From contig CAWGZJ010000011.1 of NCBI GenBank assembly GCA_963826975.1, positions 62,001 through 126,000 of the forward strand: DNA of 64,000 bases, given 5' to 3'. Both the position numbers and the translations under genes were made by a program. The notes under the pieces were generated by a model, which worked only from the letters and a program-made list of their open reading frames with translations, was not told the origin of the DNA and did not search any database. This DNA comes from Palsa-883 sp963826975. Its GTDB lineage: Bacteria; Pseudomonadota; Alphaproteobacteria; Acetobacterales; Acetobacteraceae. This document shows positions 8,964-17,636 of this stretch, one piece after another (positions within the stretch are counted from its first letter, which is position 1; every line of letters starts with the position of its first letter).

Positions 8964-9241
8964 TTCAGTCGTCAATGAACCAACGAATGTCCGGCAGACG
9001 CAAGCCGGGCCAACGCTGCGGCTTTTCCGCGGCACACTCAGTTCTGCCCGTGTTCAATAAGTTGTGAGTAACGCCGTTGATTCAGGTCGTATCTGGGCCA
9101 AACAATGAGCGGGATTCATAAGCATTACGCATAAAACGCCCAAGAAGACGACATGCGCACCGCGAGAAGTGCGAATCAAAGGCGCTTGTAATCGACAGCG
9201 AATAGTTTTCAATCCGTCCCGCAGGGCCGCGGAGTCATTCC

Positions 9242-11092
9242 ATGTCAGACACCACTTTCAGTTATGACGGCGCCGTCGTCCAGACCTTCACGGTGGCGAC
9301 CACCGGCACCTACGACATCACAGCGTTTGGCGGTCAGGGTGGCCAGGGCGGCAACCCCACCGGCGGCACCGGCGGGCTCGGCGCGGAAATCGGCGGTGAC
9401 TTCAGCCTCACGCAGGGCGAGATCCTTCAGATTGTCGTCGGCGGCTATGGCGGCAGCGGCACTGCTGGCGACGGCGGCGGTGGCGGTGGCGGTGGCAGCT
9501 TCGTCATCGAGACCTTCAATGGCAGCAGCACTGTCGATGCTCCGCTGGTGATCGCCGGCGGCGGCGGCGGCGGCGGATTCAATGGGAATGCGTCGGGCTT
9601 TCAGGGCGGCGGCGGCCAGACCAGCGGTTCCGGCCAGACGGGCAGTTACGGTGGTGGTGCCGGTGGTTCCGGCGGCAGTGGCGGCGCTGGCGGTGGCACG
9701 TATGGCGGTGGCGGCGGCGGATACAGTGGCGGGAACGGCGCCGGCGGCAGATCGACCGGCCCCGCCGCCGGTGGGGGCGCCGCGGGCAGCGGCTACGGTG
9801 GTGGTGGTGGCAACTACGGCGCCGGTGGCTTCGGCGGCGGCGGTGGTGGTGGCTACGACGGCGGCGGCGGCGGCGGCGGCTTTGGTGGTGGTGGTGGCGG
9901 CGGCTACGCCGGCTTCGGGCTCGGCTACGGCGGTGGTGGCGGCGGCGGGTCGCTCAACAACGGAACGAACCAGGTGCTTGCCGCCGCCGAGAATTCCGGC
10001 AACGGATTGGTCACCATCGACCCGGTTTGCTACCTGCGCGGGACGCATATCCTGACCCCTTCCGGCGAAGTGAAAGTCGAGACGCTGCGGCCCGGCGACC
10101 TGGTCACCACGGTATCGGGCCGGCACCGGACGCTGCGCTGGATTGGCTTCGGCCGCACGTTGGTGACGCCGCGCAATCGCAACCGTGCCACCCCGGTCGT
10201 CGTGCGCCGCCACGCGTTAGGCGAGCGTGTGCCGCACCGGGACCTCTACATCACACGCGGCCACAGCCTTTATCTCGAAGGCGTGCTGATCCCGGTGGAG
10301 GAGCTGATCAATCACCGCCTGATCGCCTGGGCCGAGGATGCGCGGGTGGTGGAATATTACCATCTCGAACTGGACAGCCATGACGTGGTGCTGGCGGAGG
10401 GCGCGGCGGCCGAGACCTACCGTGAGGACGCCAACAGCGCGCAGTTTCAGAACGCGGCGATGCGGCCCGCCGCGCCGCCGATGCCGCCCTGTGCGCCGGT
10501 GCTGCACGACCACCCGACGGTGCAGCGCATCTGGCGCAGGCTGAGCGAGCGCTGCGGTCGGCTCGACCTGACACTGACCGACGATCCCGACCTGCATCTG
10601 CTGGCCGACGGCGTGCGGCTGGACGCCGAGGCCGTCGCAGCGTCGGTCTGGCGCTTCCGCCTGTCCGGCCCGGTGTCCGATCTGCGCATCGCCTCGCGCA
10701 GCGCGATTCCGTCGATGCTCGGCCTCGGGCAGGACCAGCGCCGGCTGGGGGTCGCGGTGCGGCGGATCGTGCTGTCGCAGCCCGGGCTGCGGGTGGAGGT
10801 GGGCTGGGAAGCGGAGAGCCTGGCCGCCGGGTTTCACGGGCCGGAACCGGTGGAGCGTCATCGCTGGACGGACGGCGAGGCGACGTTGCCGCCGATGCTG
10901 CTGGCGCCGCTGCGCGCCGGCGCGATCGTAGAGCTGCACATCAACGGCCGGCTGCCTTACGAGCTGACGCCGATGGAGCTGAGGCCCGCGGGGGCGCCGG
11001 GGCAGCAGGGCGCGGCGCCCGACGTGGCGGGTTCGGATCATCGCGCGACGACGCGATCATTACGGAGCGATGCCGACCGCGCCGCGGCCTGA
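9242..11092 (+). CDS. Glycine-rich protein with Hint (Hedgehog/intein) domain
   Basis: 616 residues. Residues 1-75 (FSYDGAVVQTFTVATTGTYDITAFG) form a beta-rich leader, and about residues 30-250 are an extreme Gly-rich tract. A Hint_2-type domain starts at Cys263 (CYLRGTHILTPSGEVKVETL) and continues with GDLVTTVSGRHRTLRWIGFG, then YITRGHSLYLEGVLIPVEEL, the usual second Hint block with its His. The C-terminal ~200 residues are of unknown fold. Such proteins are abundant in Acetobacteraceae and Rhodobacteraceae and are thought to be secreted or surface-exposed autoprocessing proteins. No signal peptide is seen. The next gene starts 4 bases after the stop. Confidence 0.85.
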   Translation: MSDTTFSYDGAVVQTFTVATTGTYDITAFGGQGGQGGNPTGGTGGLGAEIGGDFSLTQGEILQIVVGGYGGSGTAGDGGGGGGGGSFVIETFNGSSTVDAPLVIAGGGGGGGFNGNASGFQGGGGQTSGSGQTGSYGGGAGGSGGSGGAGGGTYGGGGGGYSGGNGAGGRSTGPAAGGGAAGSGYGGGGGNYGAGGFGGGGGGGYDGGGGGGGFGGGGGGGYAGFGLGYGGGGGGGSLNNGTNQVLAAAENSGNGLVTIDPVCYLRGTHILTPSGEVKVETLRPGDLVTTVSGRHRTLRWIGFGRTLVTPRNRNRATPVVVRRHALGERVPHRDLYITRGHSLYLEGVLIPVEELINHRLIAWAEDARVVEYYHLELDSHDVVLAEGAAAETYREDANSAQFQNAAMRPAAPPMPPCAPVLHDHPTVQRIWRRLSERCGRLDLTLTDDPDLHLLADGVRLDAEAVAASVWRFRLSGPVSDLRIASRSAIPSMLGLGQDQRRLGVAVRRIVLSQPGLRVEVGWEAESLAAGFHGPEPVERHRWTDGEATLPPMLLAPLRAGAIVELHINGRLPYELTPMELRPAGAPGQQGAAPDVAGSDHRATTRSLRSDADRAAA

Positions 11093-11095
11093 ACC

Positions 11096-11911
11096 ATGCA
11101 GAATGGAATTCATTTCATTGCCGGGCTGCCGCGCTCCGGCACGACCCTGCTCGCGGCGCTGTTGCTGCAGAACCCCGCCCTGCACGCCGGGATCACCAGC
11201 CCGGTCGGGTCGCTGATCGGCACCATGCTGCGCGAGGTCAGCCAGGGCAACGAAGCCGCGGTGATGATCGACGACGCACAACGCCAGGCGCTGCTGCGCG
11301 GCGTGTTCGACGCCTATTACCATGCAATCCACCCGAGCCGCACGGTGTTCGACACCAACCGCGCCTGGCCGATCAGGCTGCCCATGATCGCAACCCTGTT
11401 TCCGCGGGCCAAGGTGATCTGCTGCGTGCGGGATTTGCCGTGGGTGCTAGACAGCATCGAGCGGGTGATCCGGCAAAATCGCTGGGAGCTGTCGAAGATC
11501 TTCGATTTCGATCCGGCCGGCACGGTGTATTCCCGCGCCGAGGGACTGACCGGCCGCGCCGGCATGGTGGGCTTCGCCTACAACGCGGTGAAGCAGGCGA
11601 TGTACAGCGCCGAGGCGGATCGCATGCTGCTGCTGACCTACGAGACGCTGACGCGCGAGCCGGCTTATGCATTGCAAGCCGTCTATAAGTTTACCGGCCT
11701 GCCGCCCTTCGCCCATGATTTCGAGAACGTTGCGTTCGACGCGGCCGCCTTCGACGCGCGGCTCGGCACCCCTGGTTTGCACGCGGTGCGCCGGGTGGTA
11801 GGCGCGGTCGAACGGGAAACGATCCTGCCGCCGGATCTGTGGCGCCGTTACGAGGGAGAAAGTTTCTGGCGGGACCCGGCTTTCAACAAGCGGGGCGTCC
11901 GCGTGGTGTGA
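11096..11911 (+). CDS. Sulfotransferase family protein
   Basis: 271 residues. The 5'-phosphosulfate (PAPS) loop GLPRSGTTLLAALL is near residues 9-22, and the 3'-phosphate segment AKVICCVRDLPWVLDS is near residues 100-116. The start ATG is 3 bases after the Hint-protein stop, so the two are almost certainly co-translated. In the family, sulfotransferases move sulfate from PAPS to hydroxyl or amino groups, including protein tyrosines and glycans. Close coupling suggests, but does not prove, that the Hint protein or a glycan on it is the acceptor. Confidence 0.88.
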   Translation: MQNGIHFIAGLPRSGTTLLAALLLQNPALHAGITSPVGSLIGTMLREVSQGNEAAVMIDDAQRQALLRGVFDAYYHAIHPSRTVFDTNRAWPIRLPMIATLFPRAKVICCVRDLPWVLDSIERVIRQNRWELSKIFDFDPAGTVYSRAEGLTGRAGMVGFAYNAVKQAMYSAEADRMLLLTYETLTREPAYALQAVYKFTGLPPFAHDFENVAFDAAAFDARLGTPGLHAVRRVVGAVERETILPPDLWRRYEGESFWRDPAFNKRGVRVV

Positions 11912-12001
11912 TGTGGGGTGGGCCGACGGCGTCGGTGACCGCTATGTCTGGCGTGGCTCGGTGCGGTTCTGTCACGCGCTGGACTTATGGAGGAATGCGA
12001 C

Positions 12002-12553
12002 ATGTTCCCCAGCCCAACCCGTATGTTCCTGACCAAAGGCGTGGGCGCCCATCGCCATGCCCTGACCGCGTTCGAGTTCGCCTTGCGCGGTGCGGACATC
12101 GAGCAGCAGAATTTGGTCTACGTGTCGTCCATTCTGCCGCCGCGCTGCGAGGTCATTACCCGCGACGCAGGGGTCGAATTGTTGCGGCCCGGGGATATTA
12201 CTTTCTGCGTCATGGCTCGGTCGGAGACCGATGAGTTCGGGCGCCACCTTTACGCCAGCCTGGGGTTGGCCAAACCGGCGGACCCGGACATGTATGGGTA
12301 TATCTCGGAGCTACATGGCTATGGCATGACCGCCGAGGCAGCCGGCGAACAGGCCGAGGACCTTGCTGCGACGATGCTGGCCTCGACGCTTGGGTTGGAT
12401 TTTGATCCGGATGCGGCGTGGAATGAACGCAAGCAGATTTATGAGCACAGCAATCTTATAATCGACAGCGAGTCGATCACGGCCGCGGCCGTGTGCGGGC
12501 CGGGCGGTCATTGGACCTGCGCGATTGCTGCCGCGGTGTTTTCGTTTGCGTAG
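12002..12553 (+). CDS. Pyruvoyl-dependent arginine decarboxylase
   Basis: 183 residues from the ATG at 12002. A GGAGGA ribosome binding site at 11989-11994 sits 7 bases upstream and overlaps an earlier in-frame ATG at 11987, so the later start is preferred. The self-cleavage site is in NLVYVSSILPP: cleavage between Ser42 and Ser43 would make the pyruvoyl group on the beta subunit. PGDITFCVMAR and YEHSNLII also fit the PvlArgDC family. It decarboxylates arginine to agmatine (polyamine synthesis or acid response). No agmatinase or transporter gene is beside it. Confidence 0.88.
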   Translation: MFPSPTRMFLTKGVGAHRHALTAFEFALRGADIEQQNLVYVSSILPPRCEVITRDAGVELLRPGDITFCVMARSETDEFGRHLYASLGLAKPADPDMYGYISELHGYGMTAEAAGEQAEDLAATMLASTLGLDFDPDAAWNERKQIYEHSNLIIDSESITAAAVCGPGGHWTCAIAAAVFSFA

Positions 12554-12854
12554 GGGTTGGCGTCGCGCTCATGCGCTGCGGGCCGGTGGGCGTGGCGGTG
12601 TGTTGATCGAGGTGAGCGACGACCTTGGCTGCGGGCGTCAGTTGCCTACACGCTGACTCGCAACGTGACGTTGGAGTGAATTCGACGACCAGTTGCGACC
12701 GCTGGGGCCTCGGCATCATACGACACAGGTTACCCAAACCGGCCACTGGGAACTGTCCCGAAAGCGGCCGTTTGCCGAATAACTCCATTTGTTATAATGG
12801 AAATTATACGGCTGACGAGCGCTCGCGGAAAGTCAGCCAAGGCACAAGATGCAG
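12554..12854. other. Intergenic, no gene seen
   Basis: No credible reading frame or RNA gene is visible. Base composition shifts to AT-rich around 12770-12854, marking the edge of the accessory island that follows. A TATAAT-like box near 12790 has no gene behind it on that strand. Confidence 0.5.
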
Positions 12855-13346
12855 TTATGGGCTTTTCTTCAAATATTTCTCTCTCTCAGTGAGCTTGATC
12901 TGAGTCCATTCAGCGGCGGTAGAAATCTTCGCGTCATTGTAGTTTTGCACTCCAAAAGATTTGATCATCATCGCCTCAATATCCTTGATAACCATTGTTG
13001 GCTTGCTCGGTATGATCTTTGCCATTTTCTTCAAATTATTTAACCCATTTTTGTCCTTGCTTCCAAGGACGTTCCTAAATCCGAACCAGCTAAATTTGTC
13101 CCAATAACCCTTGTGCTCATCATCAATATGATTGTGTAATCTTGTTCCCAGATTCTTGGTAAGACCAACATAGTATGCTCCGTGATTTCCATACAGGATA
13201 TATATTCCACTCTGAACCTTAAAGTCTACTATTCGTAGATTGCGCTTCGCCCCTCGATGATACCCTAGAAGCCGAAACGGGCGGCCATTGCCCGGATGCC
13301 AGTCAACCTCGTCGGCACGCCAGAACAGGCCGTAGGCGTAGATCAT
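12855..13346 (-). CDS. GIY-YIG nuclease family protein
   Basis: 163 residues from the ATG at 13346, which has a good GGGAGGA ribosome binding site 8 bases upstream. A start 21 codons earlier would overlap the upstream gene. The nuclease core is GIYILYGNHGAYYVGLTKN near residues 48-66, followed by LGTRLHNHIDDE, giving the GIY, YVG and Arg elements of the fold. The N-terminus MIYAYGLFWRADEVDWHPG is a conserved lead-in for a GIY-YIG subgroup. It is markedly AT-richer than its surroundings, suggesting transfer. It follows a 78-residue gene on the same strand by 17 bases; the function (defence, repair or mobile) is unknown. Confidence 0.82.
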   Translation of the reverse strand: MIYAYGLFWRADEVDWHPGNGRPFRLLGYHRGAKRNLRIVDFKVQSGIYILYGNHGAYYVGLTKNLGTRLHNHIDDEHKGYWDKFSWFGFRNVLGSKDKNGLNNLKKMAKIIPSKPTMVIKDIEAMMIKSFGVQNYNDAKISTAAEWTQIKLTEREKYLKKSP

Positions 13347-13362
13347 GCAGTGATCCTCCCGG

Positions 13363-13599
13363 TCATTCGAGAGTGCGTAACCGATCCAGATCGGCGCTGT
13401 CGAGTTCACCCTTCTCGTGAGCGAAAGCCACCATGTCGATGAGGGCCGTCATCGGCACCTCGCCGCCTCGGCAAGCGTGTCCTCGCTTGTCGAACCAGGT
13501 GAACTTGATTGAGCGGTCGTTGGCGTCCCAGGAGGACGCGCCGATCCGCAATTCGCAGTCGCTATTGCTTGGCGCCTTGATGCTGTGCTGAACGAACAT
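13363..13599 (-). CDS. Small conserved-looking hypothetical protein, upstream partner of the GIY-YIG gene
   Basis: 78 residues from the ATG at 13599 (MFVQHSIKAPSNSDCELRIG). Hydrophilic, with no membrane segment and no recognised domain. Its stop lies 17 bases before the GIY-YIG start, so the two form an operon. The window shows no palindrome or toxin motif here. The function is not recognised; it could be a small accessory or antitoxin-like partner, inferred only from position. Confidence 0.55.
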   Translation of the reverse strand: MFVQHSIKAPSNSDCELRIGASSWDANDRSIKFTWFDKRGHACRGGEVPMTALIDMVAFAHEKGELDSADLDRLRTLE

Positions 13600-14018
13600 G
13601 TTTGCTACTCCGTGACAGTCACGGTTACTAGCTGACACTAGCTCACACTCGTGTCAAGAGGCAGTAGGCCCCCGCGCTAAAAAATGCGGCGTTCATAACT
13701 CAAGCAGACCGGGTGAAAACTCGGTTGCGAGTCCGCCTTGCGCAATACCGGTACGTCTAGGAGCGAAATAGGTAATCATTATTGCGGTCTGTCGATCACG
13801 GACGAAATAACCTTGCTGGGCGCCGACGCTGCGGCGAGTTTTCATACGGTCTCCAGGTATTCGCATCAAACCCAGACCACTGATCTGATTGAGCTTTTCT
13901 GACGCGGATTTCTGATGCACAGCGCGGGGACGATTGACGGCTACGCGCGAGCATCGAGGGATGGCGAGGTCGCTGAGGCCCGGGCAATGATCTGGCCAGC
14001 CAGGCGGGGGTTGTCGGC
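13600..14018. other. Intergenic, no gene seen
   Basis: Reading frames in this stretch have no recognisable domain, no ribosome binding site and overlap each other. No repeat or RNA structure was noticed. Confidence 0.4.
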
Positions 14019-14888
14019 TTAGGAGGGTTCCGCAGCGTCGCGCAGGAGCACAACTCCGGCCAAAGTCGGAAACTCTCTTGCAAGTGTGCGGCGTAGCGAT
14101 TCCCTTTGCCTTGGGCGTTGAGTAGCAGCGATCTCGCGTGCGCGCTGGAAGAGGCTCGGCAGCTCTCGAAATGGTTCGTCCGGCAGAGCAGGAGCGTCCG
14201 GTAGAGCATGAGCGTCGACGAAATCCCCGCGCAAACGTCGAAGTGCTGCCAGCGCAAGGCCAGGAGACCCCCATTTGCCGCGGTGCCCACGAGCACCTGA
14301 ACACAGCAAGCAATGAAGCGGCCGTGAGTGCCGGCTGTGCCTATCGAAGCTCTGATCATCCAAAGCAGCACGGACATTGTAGGAATTTGCTACAGAAATT
14401 CCCCAGCATTGTGGCATCGTTTTAGAAGAACCGAGCGTGCCGCAAGAATCTGGTAACCTTCTATGATCAGTCAGATAATTATAAAATGCGTAAATGGAGG
14501 GCCATCCAAATTGCCTTGCAGTTTGCATGAGAAGGTCTATTTGGCGTCCGGACTTTTTGGTCCGTCCGACGTATCGTTTCATTTCGGAATATTTTTGCTC
14601 GTTGTTATCTAATGCCTTCGCTTGAACAAGTATAGGCAGGTTCCAGGAACTGCGTGCGTCTTGGAACGCCCAGGCCCAATCGGCTCCGGTCTTTCCTTCC
14701 TGCCGCTTGTTGAACGGCACGATCATTATATCGCCGGGGAAACTTTCCGCAAGGTCCATAAGGATCGTCTCGGTGATGGATTCTTCGCCGAACGACAACG
14801 CATGTCTTTTGGCAGTAGCACGGCGGGCCCAACTCGTGCGGGCTAAGCCGATAAGGCAAATCTGCTCGCGGGTGAATGGGTAGTCCAT
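14019..14888 (-). CDS. DUF6615 family protein, nuclease-like
   Basis: 289 residues from the ATG at 14888 (MDYPFTREQICLIGLARTSW) with GAGG upstream. The frame continues to 15173 but that part is low-quality sequence overlapping the DUF29 gene. The core has GEESITETILMDLAE, then GKTGADWAWAF, then ILVQAKAL: an E...D...QxK arrangement like the PD-(D/E)xK nuclease fold. Later IYAFYNYL and PLHCLLC match the DUF6615 layout. The family function is undescribed to my knowledge. It sits alone in an accessory island with GIY-YIG and DUF29 genes, a setting compatible with defence against foreign DNA. Confidence 0.68.
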   Translation of the reverse strand: MDYPFTREQICLIGLARTSWARRATAKRHALSFGEESITETILMDLAESFPGDIMIVPFNKRQEGKTGADWAWAFQDARSSWNLPILVQAKALDNNEQKYSEMKRYVGRTKKSGRQIDLLMQTARQFGWPSIYAFYNYLTDHRRLPDSCGTLGSSKTMPQCWGISVANSYNVRAALDDQSFDRHSRHSRPLHCLLCSGARGHRGKWGSPGLALAALRRLRGDFVDAHALPDAPALPDEPFRELPSLFQRAREIAATQRPRQRESLRRTLAREFPTLAGVVLLRDAAEPS

Positions 14889-15144
14889 GTGCCTCACTGA
14901 CTGCCGAGGCCACCATGCGCCGTCGGCGCGATGTCCGCCCACAAGGCATGCAACGCCGAACGCGCTGCTGCCTTCCTGCATGGCTTCTGACGCAGGACTG
15001 AGTCGGCCCCAGCCGTGGCCGACCAGCGGGCGCGGGCCGCCGCGGTTTGCGCTGCGCCACTGTGCGGGTCGCTCGCCAATCTCATTGGGCTGCTCACGAG
15101 GCTGCGCGACATCGAGCGCTGGCCATAGCTGGATCCCACCTGTG

Positions 15145-15579
15145 TCACGGCTCGTCCGCGGCCAGCAACTCATCCAACGTCACGGGGCACGCCGCGGGAA
15201 TAGGCAAAGGTGGCTGGCCATCAATCGTCGCTGGAAGCCGCCGCATGGCGAGCGCGTAGAGCTTCGCCATGTCGATATGCTGGCGCATCGACGGCGCGAA
15301 GGCCTCGGCCGCCTCCTGGCGAAACCGGATCGCCTCGGCGCGCCAGCCGGGTGTCGCTTGTGATGAGGGCCAGGCCGCTGCCTTAAGGTCATGTGCGAGG
15401 GCCTGGATGATGTGGGAGCGCACCGTGGTCAGTTGGCTGCGGCCCACGCTCTCGATCTCCTCGGCGATGTTCGGCCAGTCGAGCTCGCGGTCGTTGACGA
15501 GTTCGCCCGCCGCGTGGCGGCGCAGCAGCGCGCCTTGGCGCTCGCTCCAGACCAGGATGTCGCTGTCGTAGTCGCTCAT
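15145..15579 (-). CDS. DUF29 domain-containing protein
   Basis: 144 residues from the ATG at 15579 (MSDYDSDILVWSERQGALLR). A longer frame to 15639 lacks support. LDWPNIAEEIESVGRSQL and VRSHIIQALAHDLK match the DUF29 helical bundle, a family very common in alphaproteobacterial and cyanobacterial accessory regions and of unknown function. It is upstream of, and on the same strand as, the DUF6615 gene, 256 bases away. Confidence 0.85.
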   Translation of the reverse strand: MSDYDSDILVWSERQGALLRRHAAGELVNDRELDWPNIAEEIESVGRSQLTTVRSHIIQALAHDLKAAAWPSSQATPGWRAEAIRFRQEAAEAFAPSMRQHIDMAKLYALAMRRLPATIDGQPPLPIPAACPVTLDELLAADEP

Positions 15580-15986
15580 GCCGGCCTCTGCCTTCGTGGC
15601 GCACGACCTATTGTCTAGCCGATCGACCGGTAGGATCATTAGCCTGACCCTTCAAAGTTGTCGATTGACGCGCTGGTCTCGGCGCACGACCGCGGCCTTG
15701 AACAGCGGGAGCGGGTGCGCCTTGCTGAGCCGACAGAGACTGGACTCCGGCCCCCGATAGTCTGCTTTCATCGGTGTTCATCGGCGGCTAAAAATTCTTC
15801 TGCCTGCGGATCGGTCTCCGCGCGTGTGATTCATCGTATTGAACCGTGGATGGGGGTGGTTTCATGGAAGCGCTGTACTGGAATGGATCTGCGGGGTGTG
15901 GTGCTGGCTTTGGTGCGACGCTGGCTCCAACCCCTCCCCCCAACCCCCTCCCTCAAGGGGAGGGGGAGTAATTCATAATTCATAAC
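15580..15986. other. Intergenic, no gene except a terminal hairpin
   Basis: No coding frame is credible. The only structure noticed is the GC-rich hairpin at 15944-15966, annotated separately. Confidence 0.45.
15944..15966. terminator. GC-rich hairpin downstream of the NDUFAF6-like gene
   Basis: CCCCCTCCC (15944-15952) pairs with GGGAGGGGG (15958-15966) over a TCAAG loop. It lies 20 bases beyond the stop of the minus-strand gene at 15987. It is a likely terminator for that gene, without a strong T-run. Confidence 0.5.
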
Positions 15987-16781
15987 TCAAACCCGAAGCG
16001 TCGCCGCGGCGAGGGTTACCGCCAGGCGGTCGCCGATGCCTCGTTCCGGCGGTGGGACGCGGTGGCGCAGCAGGCGGGCCAGGTCGCGCCGTGCTAGCAC
16101 CGCCGGCAGCGCGGCGGCGATCAGCTTGCGGGGCAGGCGGTGGGGCGCGTTGGCCAGCAGTGTCGTTCCGGTGGTGGCGAGGGTGGTCAGCACGGCGCGC
16201 ACCGCCGGGGCGTCGGGCGTGCGGATCATCGCGTCGATCATGGCCTCGGGGGACAGTGCGTGCGTCGCCAGCACGTCGGCGGGCAACAGGCAGCGGCCCT
16301 GGTGCGCCAGGGCGGGCACCGCGCGCAGCACGCCCGCCGCGCCATAGGCGGCGCCAAGGTCACGCATGGCCTCGGGTGCCCGCGCACCCAAGCAGCGCGC
16401 CGCGGCGACGGCCAGGCCGCCGGCGGTGCCGCGCAGATAGGCCAACCAGTCGTGCAGCGTGGCGATGCAGGGGTCCGCCTCGATCTCGCGGGCGTCGATC
16501 AGGGCCAGCAGGTCGTCACGCGACAATGCTCCGTCGTCCAGCGCGGCGGCGAGGGGGGTGGCGACCTCGTGGTGGCGTGTCGCGCCTTCCACCACCTCGC
16601 GCCACCAATGCAGGCGGATCAGCGCCAGGGCCGGCTCGCGCGCCGCCTCACGCGCGCGGGCCAGCTCGTGGTTGAAGGCGTAGAGGGCCAGCAGCGCGGG
16701 GCGCCTGTCCGGCGGGGCGAACAGCGCGGTCAGGAAGCGGTCCGGGTCGTGCCGGCGGACGAAGTCGACGAGTGCCGCCAT
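15987..16781 (-). CDS. Squalene/phytoene synthase-fold protein, NDUFAF6-like (probably non-catalytic)
   Basis: 264 residues from the ATG at 16781 (MAALVDFVRRHDPDRFLTAL). ALYAFNHELARAREAAREP and LIRLHWWREVVEG identify the squalene/phytoene synthase fold. Catalytic members carry two Asp-rich motifs. Here the first is reduced to LIDAREIEADP, and the second region reads GVLRAVPALAHQGRCLLP with its acidic residues gone. This matches the group containing the complex I assembly factor NDUFAF6 rather than terpene synthases. In alphaproteobacteria the gene usually lies downstream of yajC-secD-secF; here secD and secF are missing from between. Confidence 0.75.
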   Translation of the reverse strand: MAALVDFVRRHDPDRFLTALFAPPDRRPALLALYAFNHELARAREAAREPALALIRLHWWREVVEGATRHHEVATPLAAALDDGALSRDDLLALIDAREIEADPCIATLHDWLAYLRGTAGGLAVAAARCLGARAPEAMRDLGAAYGAAGVLRAVPALAHQGRCLLPADVLATHALSPEAMIDAMIRTPDAPAVRAVLTTLATTGTTLLANAPHRLPRKLIAAALPAVLARRDLARLLRHRVPPPERGIGDRLAVTLAAATLRV

Positions 16782-16871
16782 CGTGACGAGGTGGCGCGGA
16801 ATGCGCGGGCGTGCAAGCTTGACGCGCTCGGATCGGGGCCATAGCTGGGAACCGGACGACGGGATCATGAA

Positions 16872-16929
16872 TTGGGAACCCGGATGGGGGACCCATCGAC
16901 TTGGGAACCCTGATGGGGGACCCATCGGC
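16872..16929. repeat. 29-nt tandem repeat with an internal palindrome upstream of sodB
   Basis: Two 29-base copies (16872-16900, 16901-16929) begin TTGGGAACCC and contain GATGGGGGACCCATC, a 6-bp inverted repeat around GGA. A degraded third copy may lie just before. They end 27 bases before the superoxide dismutase ATG and could be transcription factor sites or a leader hairpin pair. Confidence 0.8.
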
Positions 16930-16956
16930 TCAGTGCAACTCAGCGGAGAACACGCC

Positions 16957-17556
16957 ATGGCATTCGAACTACCCAGCCTTGCTTATTCCAAGACCGCCCT
17001 GGCGGCGAAGGGGATGTGCGAGGAGACGCTCGACCTGCACCACGGCAAGCACCATCAGGCGTATGTGACGGCGCTGAACGGGTTCGTGGAGAAGGATCCG
17101 ACGCTGCAGGGCAAGTCGCTCGAGGATATCGTCAAGGCCACCCACAACGTCGCCGACAAGGCGCCGGTGTTCAACAATGCCGGCCAGCACTGGAACCATA
17201 TCGTGTTCTGGCAGTGCATGAGCCCGACCGGGGGCGGCATCCCGGGCAAGCTGGAGGCGAAGATCACCGCCGACCTTGGGTCGGTCGCCAAGTTCAAGGA
17301 TGCGTTCAAGGCTGGCGGCGTGGGGCAGTTCGGCTCCGGCTGGGTGTGGCTGGTGCTGGGCAGCGACGGCAAGCTGAAGGTGACGCGCACGCCGAACGGG
17401 TCGAACCCGCTGGCGACCGGCGAGGGCAAGGTGCTGCTGGGGTGCGACGTGTGGGAGCACAGCTATTACCTGGACTTCCGCAACCGCCGGCCGGACTACC
17501 TGCAGAACTGGGTCGACGCGCTGGCGAACTACGAATACGCCGCCGCGCAGCTTTAG
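16957..17556 (+). CDS. sodB: Superoxide dismutase, Fe type
   Basis: 199 residues. Metal ligands are visible: His in LDLHHGKHHQAYV (near residue 28), His in AGQHWNHIVFW, and Asp and His in DVWEHSYYLDF. The Gln placed in AGQHWNH rather than in the later GSGW block points to the Fe-type enzyme. It converts superoxide to oxygen and peroxide in the cytoplasm. The start ATG follows CAGCGGAGAACACGCC, a weak GGAGA binding site. A hairpin at 17573-17601 closes the transcript. It occupies, with the next two genes, the place where secDF would normally follow yajC. Confidence 0.95.
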   Translation: MAFELPSLAYSKTALAAKGMCEETLDLHHGKHHQAYVTALNGFVEKDPTLQGKSLEDIVKATHNVADKAPVFNNAGQHWNHIVFWQCMSPTGGGIPGKLEAKITADLGSVAKFKDAFKAGGVGQFGSGWVWLVLGSDGKLKVTRTPNGSNPLATGEGKVLLGCDVWEHSYYLDFRNRRPDYLQNWVDALANYEYAAAQL

Positions 17557-17572
17557 CCGTGGCGATCGGCGT

Positions 17573-17601
17573 CCCGGAGCGGGTAGTGTCCCCGCTCCGG
17601 G
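17573..17601. terminator. Perfect 11-bp hairpin after sodB
   Basis: CCCGGAGCGGG (17573-17583) and CCCGCTCCGGG (17591-17601) pair exactly over a 7-base loop, 17 bases after the sodB stop. It is a probable terminator, although no T-run follows. Confidence 0.6.
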
Positions 17602-17636
17602 GGCGCCGTTCCCGGCGTGAGGTTGGCGGGGCCAAG

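Noticed and set aside
9245..10213. Ala/Thr-rich minus-strand frame opposite the glycine-rich region
   Set aside because: A compositional shadow of the GGC/GGT tract of the Hint-protein gene.
13693..14377. Minus-strand frames upstream of the GIY-YIG operon
   Set aside because: No domain, mutually overlapping, no ribosome binding site.
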